Positions 51,111 to 59,020 of a stretch of DNA of 64,000 bases are shown piece by piece. The stretch is from JABSQH01 sp965230015 (lineage in GTDB: Bacteria > Actinomycetota > Acidimicrobiia > Acidimicrobiales > Ilumatobacteraceae), in NCBI GenBank assembly GCA_965230015.1, contig CBDDKF010000022.1, positions 58,993 through 122,992 of the forward strand, read 5' to 3'. Under the pieces are notes generated by a model. That model was not told the DNA's origin, did not search any database, and was given only the letters and a program-made list of their open reading frames with translations. Both the position numbers and the translations under genes were made by a program. Each line of letters begins with the position of its first letter. The first letter of the stretch is position 1.

Positions 51111-51623
51111 ATGGCGCGTGACGTCGTCGATGAGATCGTTGACGAGTGGGCAGCACTGCGTCCCGACCTGGATGCCTCACCGATTGGTGCCGTGGGTCGC
51201 ATCTCTCGTTTGTCGCGGTTGATCGACAAGCGACTGTCTGAGAACTTCCAGCGGTTCGGCATCGAGGACTGGATGTACGACGTGTTGGCCACGCTGTACC
51301 GCGGCGGGCCGCCCCACGAGGCGACGCCGGGCGACCTGGTGCGTCGCACGATGGTCACGACCGGGGCGATCACCAACCGTGTCGACCGACTGGTGGGTCT
51401 GGGTTTCGTCGACCGGCGTCCGAGCGACACAGATCGCCGGAGCAATGTCGTGCGCCTCACCGCGGCCGGCGTGGCCAAGGTTGAAGAGGTGGCGCCAGTG
51501 CATCTGGCGACCGAGCGCGACGTGTTGAGCTCGCTGTCGCCGAGTGCGCAGCAGGCGTTGGTGGGTTCGCTTCGCCGGATGCTGGTCGGGCTCGGCGACA
51601 CGGTCGAGGAAACGCATCGCTGA
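51111..51623 (+). CDS. MarR-family regulator
   Basis: 170 residues; ATG 6 nt after TACGGT. The winged helix reads WMYDVLATLYRGGPP, TPGDLVRRTMVTTGAITNRVDRL and the wing RRPSDTDRRSNVVRLTAAG. A candidate target is the palindrome at 49294 in front of the EamA exporter, 1.8 kb away; this is inference. Confidence 0.9.
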   Translation: MARDVVDEIVDEWAALRPDLDASPIGAVGRISRLSRLIDKRLSENFQRFGIEDWMYDVLATLYRGGPPHEATPGDLVRRTMVTTGAITNRVDRLVGLGFVDRRPSDTDRRSNVVRLTAAGVAKVEEVAPVHLATERDVLSSLSPSAQQALVGSLRRMLVGLGDTVEETHR

Positions 51624-51738
51624 GCAAACGCATAGCCGAGCAGCGGCCGAACGACGGCGTGAGCGGGCTACCGGCCGACGGAGCGTGGCGCCTACCCACC
51701 AACCGTCGCCCGCGTGCAGCGTGGTACGGTCGGCGCCC

Positions 51739-52056
51739 TTGAAGAAGATGCTTGCTGCCCTGTCCGCGGTCGCGCTGATCGCCGTCGGCTGTTCCGACGA
51801 CGATGACGGCGGGGACGACGCCACGCCGGTCGATGCCTGCGAAACGGCCGTCGATGAAGGTGGCAATGCCGATGCGCTCGTTGACGAGAACACCAGCCTG
51901 GACGCCGGAATCGAAGTGTGTGACAGCTACGACGCGCTCTCCTCGGCGACCGAGAAGTTCCCTGCCGCGCTGAGTGGTCAGGACCTGGCCACGGTGGTTG
52001 CCGAACGCTGCGCTGCAGGGATCAGCGGCGCCGCGTGCGGCGAGATTCCTGGCTGA
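51739..52056 (+). CDS. Small Cys-rich lipoprotein, paralogue 1
   Basis: 105 residues. The TTG at 51739 is chosen: TACGGT ends 8 nt before it, and it gives the lipoprotein start MKKMLAALSAVALIAVGC (lipobox Cys18). The acidic mature part has four further Cys (DACETA, EVCDSY, AERCAAG, AACGEI) and the motif FPAALSGQDLATVVAERC, shared with the protein at 52574. Function unknown; extracellular, membrane-tethered. An ATG at 51748 is the alternative start. Confidence 0.75.
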   Translation: MKKMLAALSAVALIAVGCSDDDDGGDDATPVDACETAVDEGGNADALVDENTSLDAGIEVCDSYDALSSATEKFPAALSGQDLATVVAERCAAGISGAACGEIPG

Positions 52057-52071
52057 CGCGCGTCACGACAC

Positions 52072-52563
52072 ATGGCCAGGCGCAGCGCCGGATTGCTGCT
52101 GTATCGCCGGCATGACGCCGCGGTCGAGGTGCTGATCGTCCACCCTGGCGGCCCGTTCTGGGCGAACAAGGACGCTGGTGCGTGGTCGATCCCCAAAGGC
52201 GAGTACGCCGACACCGACGACCCGCTCGCTGCGGCGCGGCGCGAGTTCGCCGAGGAACTCGGGCAACCCGCGCCCGATGGTGCGTACGTTGCCCTCGGCG
52301 CGGTGCGCCAGAAGGGCGGGAAGGAAGTGGTCGCATGGGCCGTCGAGGCAGACGTCGACGTTGCCACGGTCGTCAGCAACACCTTCGAAATCGAGTGGCC
52401 GCCGCGTAGCGGAACGCGTCGGGAGTTCCCTGAGGTCGATCGCGCCGAGTGGTGCTCGCCCGACCTCGCCCGCCAGCGATTGATTGCCGCGCAGGTCGAG
52501 TTCGTCGATCGGCTGATCGAACAGATCGACGCTCACCGGAGCGGAGGCTTCCACGCCGACTAG
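52072..52563 (+). CDS. Nudix hydrolase
   Basis: 163 residues. The Nudix box runs 43-65 (GEYADTDDPLAAARREFAEELG), read as GEYADTDDPLAAARRE plus FAEELG, with the metal-binding Glu residues intact. SAGLLLYRRHDAAVEVLIVHPGGPFW is typical of the bacterial NTP pyrophosphohydrolase branch with similarity to MutT-like and ADP-ribose types. It is sandwiched between two paralogous lipoprotein genes with 15-10 nt gaps. Confidence 0.9.
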   Translation: MARRSAGLLLYRRHDAAVEVLIVHPGGPFWANKDAGAWSIPKGEYADTDDPLAAARREFAEELGQPAPDGAYVALGAVRQKGGKEVVAWAVEADVDVATVVSNTFEIEWPPRSGTRREFPEVDRAEWCSPDLARQRLIAAQVEFVDRLIEQIDAHRSGGFHAD

Positions 52564-52573
52564 CTTCGTCAAC

Positions 52574-52903
52574 ATGACCCGTGGCCGCCGCCTTCCCCTC
52601 TTGCTCGCCCCCTTCGTCGCCGTTGCGCTGCTCGCCGGTTGCTCCGACGACAACGGCGACAGCGACTCAGAGCCGCAGGACGATTGTGAGGCGTCGATGC
52701 AGGAGGCCGCCGAGGTGAGCAACGACGAGCAAGCGATCACCGACATCGATCCGGCAATCGCCAACTGCCCGGATGTGGCGTCGTTCGTCGATGCGTCGAA
52801 CAAATACCCCGATGCCCTCGACGGTCAGGATCCGCAGACGTTCATCTCCGATCGCTGTGCCGACAGCGCGCAAGGCGACATCTGCGACGAGATCGCCCCC
52901 TAA
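52574..52903 (+). CDS. Small Cys-rich lipoprotein, paralogue 2
   Basis: 109 residues; ATG 7 nt after TAGCTT, which overlaps the Nudix stop codon. Lipobox VALLAGC (Cys23). Four mature Cys (DDCEAS, ANCPDV, DRCADS, DICDEI) align with those at 51739, as does YPDALDGQDPQTFISDRC. Function unknown. Confidence 0.8.
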   Translation: MTRGRRLPLLLAPFVAVALLAGCSDDNGDSDSEPQDDCEASMQEAAEVSNDEQAITDIDPAIANCPDVASFVDASNKYPDALDGQDPQTFISDRCADSAQGDICDEIAP

Positions 52904-52943
52904 CCAAAATTCTGGCGATCCCGTGCGCCTGGCGCGCGATTTG
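52904..52943. repeat. Dispersed palindromic repeat, family A, inverted copy
   Basis: On the minus strand ATCGCGCGCCAGGCGCACGG then ATCGCCAGAATTTTGG; it matches the second unit at 16930-16980. It fills half of the gap between two convergent genes. Confidence 0.6.
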
Positions 52944-53002
52944 TACAGGAGAACGGTGGGCCGCTCGACGTGGCGCCCAGCCAGATCGAGAGGGCGGCCG
53001 GG

Positions 53003-53968
53003 CTACATCGAGAACGCGGTCGTCCAGATGTTGTCGGCGATCGACACCCAGATCGGCAACACGATGATCGCGCCCACCGTAGTGAGGGCGACCACGCCGG
53101 CCACCGGCTTGACGAACGTCTCTTCCTGTTCGGCCATGGCGAAGACCGTTTTTGCCGTCGGCTGACAAAACAGGATCACCATTGCGGCGGCGAAGAAGTC
53201 CGACGTGGCGAAGAGGAGGGCGAGGATCGTTGCCACGCCGGGGGCGATGAACGACTTCACCGCCGACAGCGCCAACATTTCGCGCCCGCCGGTTCTGAGG
53301 TCGCTCAGCTCGAGGGTCATGCCGAGCGCCACCAGGGCGAGGAGCACGGTGGCGCCTCCGAGCGTATTGAGCGAACTGGAGATGATCACGGGCAAGGTCA
53401 CGTCCATCGCGGCGACGCTGATGCCGACCACTGCGGCGATCACGATGGGATTGGTCGCCGTCGACACTGCGGCCTTGCGCAGCGTGTCGCCGAGCGACGC
53501 ATCGTCGTCGGCCTTGCCCAGACCGACCAGGATCACGGTGGCGGGCACCTGGACAGCGAGCATCACGATGGTCGCGATCACCACGGGGATGATCGCCCGA
53601 CTGCCGAGCAAGCCGATCATCACGGGGAGCCCAATCGCCAGCGCGTTGAACCCGGCGCCAGCGAATGAGGCGAACGCAGCCACGGCCTGATCGCGACCGA
53701 GCACCTTGCGGTACACGAGGTACGTGCCGCCTTGCACGATGATGTACGTGGCGATGATCCCGGCCACCAGCTTGAACTCGAAGAGATCTTCGATGTCCTC
53801 CTGGGCCAGCGTGACGATGATCGTCGCCGGCGCGGCAACGTAGAAGAACAGGGTGCTCAGCACGTGCGCGTCGGCCGGCTTGGCCATCTTCAGCTGGACG
53901 ACGACGTAGCCGATGATCACCGGGATGATCAGCGGTGTAATGACGACGATGACGTCACCGGTGTTCAT
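53003..53968 (-). CDS. AEC-family (auxin efflux carrier-like) transporter
   Basis: 321 residues; ATG behind GAGGGGG. Ten hydrophobic helices in two sets of five; the middle is polar. TPLIIPVIIGYVVVQLK at the start, AFASFAGAGFNALAIGLPVM and the later QPTAKTVFAMAEQ fit the AEC/malonate-transporter fold. Substrate unknown; organic acids are common for bacterial members. Confidence 0.85.
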   Translation of the reverse strand: MNTGDVIVVITPLIIPVIIGYVVVQLKMAKPADAHVLSTLFFYVAAPATIIVTLAQEDIEDLFEFKLVAGIIATYIIVQGGTYLVYRKVLGRDQAVAAFASFAGAGFNALAIGLPVMIGLLGSRAIIPVVIATIVMLAVQVPATVILVGLGKADDDASLGDTLRKAAVSTATNPIVIAAVVGISVAAMDVTLPVIISSSLNTLGGATVLLALVALGMTLELSDLRTGGREMLALSAVKSFIAPGVATILALLFATSDFFAAAMVILFCQPTAKTVFAMAEQEETFVKPVAGVVALTTVGAIIVLPIWVSIADNIWTTAFSM

Positions 53969-54048
53969 GCGGCCCCCTCGTGTCGACCGGTGGCGACGCT
54001 ACTGCGCTGTTCCCCGGTCGAGCGTGACCGCAGGTACCGTCGGTCGTC

Positions 54049-54330
54049 GTGGAACTCGCCGAGCTACAGGCTGCGATCGAACGGACGTATGGCGAGCGTG
54101 ATCGTGCGCGCGGCGTCGCGGCGACGGTGGCATGGCTGGCTGAGGAGGTTGGCGAGTTGGCCCAGGCCGTGCGCAAGGGGAGCTACGACGATCAGGTGCA
54201 CGAGTTCGGCGACGTGATCGCGTGGGTGGCGACACTGGCCAACCAGCAGGGCGTCGACCTCACCGAGGCCGTCGCCCGATTTCTCGATGGGTGTCCGCGC
54301 TGTGACGCGGAACCCTGTGCGTGTCCCTGA
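54049..54330 (+). CDS. MazG-like nucleotide pyrophosphohydrolase with C-terminal Cys cluster
   Basis: 93 residues; GTG 8 nt after TACCGT. The all-alpha NTP-PPase metal site is present: Glu32, Glu33 and Glu36 (AEEVGELAQAV) with Glu52 and Asp55 (HEFGDVIAWVA). The C-terminus adds Cys82-x2-Cys85-x4-Cys90-x-Cys92 (GCPRCDAEPCACP), a likely small zinc site. House-cleaning of non-canonical NTPs is the family role. Confidence 0.88.
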   Translation: MELAELQAAIERTYGERDRARGVAATVAWLAEEVGELAQAVRKGSYDDQVHEFGDVIAWVATLANQQGVDLTEAVARFLDGCPRCDAEPCACP

Positions 54331-54342
54331 GCCGGGAACGGC

Positions 54343-55380
54343 TCAGGACCCGGCGACCAGTTCGGCGATCTGAATCGCGTTGAGCGCCGCGCCCTTGCGC
54401 AGGTTGTCGTTGCTGACGAACAACGCCAGCCCGCGGCCGTCGGCCACGCCTTCGTCGGCACGGATTCGGCCGACGTAGCTCGGGTCTTGCCCGGCGGCGT
54501 CGAGTGGTGTGGGAATGTCGCTCAGCACCACCCCGGGTGCCGCCGCGAGCACCTCGGTGGCCCGCGCAACGTCGATCGGGTTGGCGAACTCCACGTTGAG
54601 CGACAGCGAGTGCCCCGTGTACACCGGCACCCGCACGCACAACACCGAAACCGGAAGGTTCGGGATGTCGAGGATCTTGCGGCTCTCGTTGCGTAGCTTC
54701 TGCTCTTCGTCGGTCTCGCGGGCACCGTCGTCGACGAGCGCGCCCGCAAAGGGCAACACGTTGTAGGCGATCGGCCGGGCGAACTTGTCGGGCGCCGGGA
54801 AGGCAACGGCCGATCCGTCGTGGGTCAGCTCGGCGGCACGGTCGACGGTGTCGCGCACCTGCTTGTCGAGTTCGTCGACCCCGGCCAGCCCGGCGCCGGA
54901 GACCGCCTGATACGTGGAGGCGATCAAGCGAACGATCTGCGCCTCGTCGTGCAGTGCCTTGAGCGGCGCCATTGCCGCCATCGTGGTGCAGTTCGGGTTG
55001 GCGATGATCCCCTTGGCTGGGTTGGCGGCCAAGTGTCCGTTGACCTCGCTGACCACGAGTGGCACGTCCGGATCCATCCGCCACGCCGACGAGTTGTCGA
55101 TCACGGTGGCGCCGGCCGCGGCGTACCGCTCGGCCTGGGCGCGTGAGCTCGTCTTGCCGGCGGAGAACAGCGCGATGTCGAGGCCCGACGGGTCGGCGGT
55201 CTCGGCGTTCTCGATCGTGATGTCGGCGCCCTTCCACGGCAGGGTGCCACCGGCGGATCGAGCGGACGCGAAGTAGCGGATCTCGTCGACCGGAAAGTTG
55301 CGCTCGTCGAGCAAGCGGCGCATCACACCGCCGACCTGTCCGGTCGCGCCGACGACGCCGACGCGCAGTCCGTCACCCAT
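54343..55380 (-). CDS. asd: Aspartate-semialdehyde dehydrogenase
   Basis: 345 residues; ATG behind GGGAGGAG. NADP-binding GATGQVGGVMRRLL, catalytic Cys131 (ANPNCTTMA), substrate-binding YQAVSGAGLAG and CVRVPVYTGHSLSLN. It reduces aspartyl phosphate to aspartate semialdehyde for lysine, threonine, methionine and diaminopimelate synthesis. In many actinobacteria it follows lysC directly; here lysC is 959 nt upstream, with an opposite-strand gene between them. Confidence 0.95.
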   Translation of the reverse strand: MGDGLRVGVVGATGQVGGVMRRLLDERNFPVDEIRYFASARSAGGTLPWKGADITIENAETADPSGLDIALFSAGKTSSRAQAERYAAAGATVIDNSSAWRMDPDVPLVVSEVNGHLAANPAKGIIANPNCTTMAAMAPLKALHDEAQIVRLIASTYQAVSGAGLAGVDELDKQVRDTVDRAAELTHDGSAVAFPAPDKFARPIAYNVLPFAGALVDDGARETDEEQKLRNESRKILDIPNLPVSVLCVRVPVYTGHSLSLNVEFANPIDVARATEVLAAAPGVVLSDIPTPLDAAGQDPSYVGRIRADEGVADGRGLALFVSNDNLRKGAALNAIQIAELVAGS

Positions 55381-55498
55381 GGTGCACTCCTCCCGTGTTG
55401 ATCACAGGCCCCAACGCTAACGGCGAGGTCGACCGCGTCCGCCGACGGTTTCGGTGCCGCGCTGGGTCGGCCTGCGTTCGCTCTGGCATGATGCCCCG

Positions 55499-56323
55499 GT
55501 GCGTCGGCGCCCTCAACTCGTTCCGTGGAAGGCTGCGGGCCGCGTCAGCGAGCAGCAGGCGAGCGGCGACGATGTCGTACGCACCACCGGGTGGGTGTTC
55601 AACAACGAGACCGGCAACGCCGGCTCGTTGGAGGAGTTCGTCGCCACCGGCGACGCTGAGGTGCCCGCCTATCTCACCGTGTTCGGACTGCGCACCCCCG
55701 ACACCGAGAACCAAACGCTCGTCGAGATCGGTTGTGGCATCGGCCGCATGACCAGCGCGTTCACCCGTGAGTTCGGAACGGTGGTGGCCTGCGATCTCGA
55801 CGCCGGCTTCCTCGAGCGGTGCCACGAAACGGTCGCCCGCTTCGGCAAGGTCGACCGGCTGCGTACGAGCCATGTCGCCGACGGGGCCACCCTCGACCTC
55901 GCCCCGAATTCGGCCGACGTGGCCTTCAGCTACATCACGCTGCAGCACTGCGACCCCGACGATGCGCTCGATCTCACGGCCGAAGCCGTGCGGGTCACCA
56001 GGCCGGGCGGCAAGATCGCGCTGAACTATCGGTCGCGCGGCGCGTCCGATGTGGTGCTGTTGCCGGTTGGCGCGCTGATGCGCAGTGCATTCCGGATTCC
56101 CAGTGTGGGCCCATGGCTGGCGCGCCAGCGATGGGCGGCGCGCCTGGGTTGGCAAGCCAACCGCCTCGCGCCCGACGAGGTCACCGGACCGTTGTCGCCC
56201 CTGCTCGAAGACCTCCAGGTGTGGCGCAACCCGAAGAGCAACGTCACCGCCTACGGCGCCGAGACGAAGCTGTTCGACGGCATCAACCCCCGCCACTACT
56301 GGATCGTCGCCACCGTTCGCTGA
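55499..56323 (+). CDS. Class I SAM-dependent methyltransferase
   Basis: 274 residues from the GTG at 55499, 6 nt after CATGAT. SAM-binding motif I VEIGCGIGRMTSAF, acidic end of strand 2 ACDLDAGFLE, motif II SADVAFSYITLQHC and RVTRPGGKIALNYR. Substrate unknown. It lies between asd and lysC on the other strand. Confidence 0.85.
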   Translation: MRRRPQLVPWKAAGRVSEQQASGDDVVRTTGWVFNNETGNAGSLEEFVATGDAEVPAYLTVFGLRTPDTENQTLVEIGCGIGRMTSAFTREFGTVVACDLDAGFLERCHETVARFGKVDRLRTSHVADGATLDLAPNSADVAFSYITLQHCDPDDALDLTAEAVRVTRPGGKIALNYRSRGASDVVLLPVGALMRSAFRIPSVGPWLARQRWAARLGWQANRLAPDEVTGPLSPLLEDLQVWRNPKSNVTAYGAETKLFDGINPRHYWIVATVR

Positions 56324-56338
56324 CGGCGGTCGCCGAGG

Positions 56339-57589
56339 TCAGGTTCGTTCGGGGAGGGGCGCGCTGTAGTCGTCGGCCGAATCGAGCCCGAATGCGGAGT
56401 GCAGCGAGCGTGCGGCGAGTTCCATGTTGCCCGCCGACGTGACCACCGAGACGCGGATGGTCGACGTGGAGATCATCTCGATGTTGACGCCCTCGTCGGC
56501 GAGCACGCGGAACATCTTGGCGGCGATACCGGGCGACGATTTCATGCCCGCACCGACGAGTGACACCTTGGCGATGTCGTTGTCGTGGGTCACGCCGGTC
56601 GCGCCGATCTCGTCGGCGACCCGGCGCACGATCGCTTCGGCTTCGGCCATGTCGGCCATCGGCATCGTGAAGCTGATGTCGGTCGTGCCTTCGGTGGAGG
56701 TGTTCTGCACGATCATGTCCACGTTCACGTTGGCGTCGGCGAGTGGCTCGAACAGCGCCGCCGACACGCCGGGCCGGTCGGGCACTCCGAACACGGTCAC
56801 CTTGGCTTCGCTCATGTCGGTGACCACACCGGAGATGATCGGGTCTTCCATCGAGGCCTCCTCGTTGCTGACCCACGTACCGGGCTCCCAGGTGAATGCG
56901 GAGCGGACGTGGAGGGGTACATCGTGGTTGCGGGCGAACTCGACCGAACGCAGCGCCAGCACCTTCGATCCGGCGCCAGCCATCTCGAGCATCTCGTCGA
57001 AGTTGATGCGGTGCAGCTTGCGCGCCCGCGGCACGATGCGCGGATCGGCGCTGAACACGCCGGTCACGTCGGTGTAGATCTCGCACGCGTCGGCGTCCAT
57101 CGCCTTGGCCATCGCCGACGCGGTGAGGTCGGAGGCACCGCGGCCCATCGTGGTGATCTCTTTGGCGGTGCTGACGCCCTGGAACCCGGCGATCACGGTG
57201 ACCTTGCCCTCGGCCAGCGCGTTGCGCACGCGGTCGCCTTTCACCTCGAGGATCTTCGCCTTGCGATGCGAGGTGTCGGTGATGATGCCGACCTGACTGC
57301 CGGTGAAGCTGATCGCGTCGACGCCGCGATCGGCCAAGGCCATCGTCATCAGCGCAGCGGTCTGCCGCTCGCCGGTGGTGAGCAACATGTCCATCTCGCG
57401 GCCTGGTTGGGTGCGCGATACCGAGTCGGCGAGCCCGATCAGTCGGTCGGTCGTCTTGCCCATCGCCGACACGACGGCGATCACGTCGTCGCCGCGCCGC
57501 TTGGTGAAGGCGATGTTGTCGGCAACCGCGTGGATCCGATCGGGGTCGGCCACGGAGGTTCCGCCGTACTTCTGAACGAGCAGCGCCAC
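56339..57589 (-). CDS. lysC: Aspartate kinase
   Basis: 416 residues from a GTG. Kinase motifs VQKYGGTSVAD, STGERQTAAL with T for the first S, GFQGVST, TTMGRGASDLTA; then two ACT domains (about 265-410; GVPDRPGVSAALFEPL, GAGMKSSPGIAAKMF) that sense lysine/threonine. It makes aspartyl phosphate, the substrate of Asd. An internal start for a beta subunit, known in corynebacteria, was not sought. Confidence 0.95.
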   Translation of the reverse strand: MALLVQKYGGTSVADPDRIHAVADNIAFTKRRGDDVIAVVSAMGKTTDRLIGLADSVSRTQPGREMDMLLTTGERQTAALMTMALADRGVDAISFTGSQVGIITDTSHRKAKILEVKGDRVRNALAEGKVTVIAGFQGVSTAKEITTMGRGASDLTASAMAKAMDADACEIYTDVTGVFSADPRIVPRARKLHRINFDEMLEMAGAGSKVLALRSVEFARNHDVPLHVRSAFTWEPGTWVSNEEASMEDPIISGVVTDMSEAKVTVFGVPDRPGVSAALFEPLADANVNVDMIVQNTSTEGTTDISFTMPMADMAEAEAIVRRVADEIGATGVTHDNDIAKVSLVGAGMKSSPGIAAKMFRVLADEGVNIEMISTSTIRVSVVTSAGNMELAARSLHSAFGLDSADDYSAPLPERT

Positions 57590-57617
57590 GGGTGAGGAAG
57601 GGTACCGAACCGGTCAG

Positions 57618-57745
57618 CTGACCATTCCAGGATTTCGGCGGTTCTTCTGTCGAAATCGCGCGCGTCGCGCGCGTCGTCCCCAGGAATTCGGCGGTTCTTC
57701 TGTCGAAATCGCGCGCGTGGCGGTCGGATTCCCCTGGATTTGGGC
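57618..57745. repeat. Dispersed palindromic repeat, family A, tandem units
   Basis: GGCGGTTCTTCTGTCGAAAT followed by CGCGCGCGT occurs twice, separated by CGCGCGCGTCGTCCCCAGGA. A third partial unit ends GATTCCCCTGGATTTGGG. The block fills the gap between lysC and the next gene. Confidence 0.7.
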
Positions 57746-58083
57746 TAGCGGGTGACGTGTTGGACGACGTCGAAGCTCATCAGCTCGGCGCCTTGGGCCA
57801 CGGGTTGGCGAGGCGGGCCGTCGGCGGGGGCATTGCCGTCGGCCTGACCCGAGGCATGGCCACGCTCGAAGTCCTGGCTCTTCAGCCAGCCTTGGAAGTG
57901 CTCTTCGGTCTCCCAGCGGGTGTACACGAAGTAGCGCTCTTCGCCCTCGGTGGGGCGCAGCAACTGGAAGTCCTCGAACCCGTCGAACTGCTCGACCATC
58001 TTGGCTCGGCCGGCGAACCGTTCTTCGAGCTTGTCGCCCATCCCGGGCGGCACGGTGATGGCATTGATCTTGACCACGCTCAT
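57745..58083 (-). CDS. Haem-degrading monooxygenase, MhuD/IsdG-like
   Basis: 112 residues; ATG behind TGAGG. The ABM fold has the haem-site features of MhuD: Asn in KINAI, a Trp in YTRWETEEHFQGW, and a His in FERGHASG; FQLLRPTEGEERYFVYTRWE (in parts) is the family core. It would open haem to release iron. A 20-residue Pro/Gly insert (GQADGNAPADGPPRQP) precedes the last strand. No haem uptake gene is in the window. Confidence 0.82.
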   Translation of the reverse strand: MSVVKINAITVPPGMGDKLEERFAGRAKMVEQFDGFEDFQLLRPTEGEERYFVYTRWETEEHFQGWLKSQDFERGHASGQADGNAPADGPPRQPVAQGAELMSFDVVQHVTR

Positions 58084-58123
58084 CGCCTCAGCATGCCCGA
58101 AGACGAGCGGCGATGCCCAGCGC

Positions 58124-59020
58124 TCAGACCAGCTCGACGAAGCTGGCGTGACGAACGAAGCCCTCGTTGGTGAACTCGGCGATCTCGATGCGTGCAGTCA
58201 ACTCGGGTCGGATCCACGTCGCGCCACGCCGATAGGCGCTGGGTGGCGGCGGATCGAAGGGGGTGTCGTCGACCACGAGCTCGTCGAAACGGGTGCGCAG
58301 CGCACGCAGGGTGGCCGCGTCGAACCCGGTCCCGACACCGCCGGCAAACGCCAGCCGGTCGCCGTCCCAGCGGCCGACCAGCAGCGCCCCGAACGACGAC
58401 GACCGATTGCCGGTCCCCTCGGTGAACCCGCCGATGGCAACATCGACAAGCCGCCGGTTCTTCACCTTGCGCCACTCCTTGGTGCGCGCCCCCGGGCGGT
58501 AGCGCGAGTCGACGCGCTTGGAGATCACGCCCTCGAGCTCCTGCTCGACGGTCGCGGCGAGCAGCGCCGCGCCGTCGCCGACGTGATGACGCGGCACCTG
58601 CCAGTTGGCACCAGGTTCGACGAGCGCCTCGAGCAGTCGGCGACGGTCGAGATACGGCAGGTCGATCGTGTCGGTGTCGTCGATGCGCAACACGTCGAAC
58701 AAGAACAGCGCGGCCTGACGTTCAGTACCGCGTCCGCTCCGTTGGATCAGCTCGAACCGGGGCCGACCGTCATCGTCGAGCACCACCAACTCGCCGTCGA
58801 CGATGGCGGTGCCGGCGTTGAGCGCACCGGCCAGTCCGCCCAGTTCGGGCCACCGTTCGGTCACGTCGTGACCAGCGGTGCTCTGCAACCGCACGGCACC
58901 ACCGTCGATGTGGGCCAGCGTGCGGTAGCCGTCCCACTTGATCTCATGGGCCCACCCGTCGCTGGTCGGCAGCGATCCCAGCGTGGCCTTCATCGGGGCC
59001 ACCGGGAACCGGAGGCTCAC
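58124..59020 (-). CDS. ATP-dependent DNA ligase (LigD/LigC ligase-domain type)
   Basis: 298 residues from the GTG at 59020, overlapping the upstream stop by 4 nt (GTGA). Active-site Lys28 in HEIKWDGYRT; further nucleotidyltransferase motifs DGELVVLD, LFLFDVL, EGVISKR and WRKVKNR. An OB domain follows (about 190-298; GGFTEGTGNRSSSFGALLVG). It lacks polymerase and nuclease domains, so it is the single-domain type that may work with Ku or other repair proteins. No ku gene is nearby. Confidence 0.9.
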   Translation of the reverse strand: MSLRFPVAPMKATLGSLPTSDGWAHEIKWDGYRTLAHIDGGAVRLQSTAGHDVTERWPELGGLAGALNAGTAIVDGELVVLDDDGRPRFELIQRSGRGTERQAALFLFDVLRIDDTDTIDLPYLDRRRLLEALVEPGANWQVPRHHVGDGAALLAATVEQELEGVISKRVDSRYRPGARTKEWRKVKNRRLVDVAIGGFTEGTGNRSSSFGALLVGRWDGDRLAFAGGVGTGFDAATLRALRTRFDELVVDDTPFDPPPPSAYRRGATWIRPELTARIEIAEFTNEGFVRHASFVELV

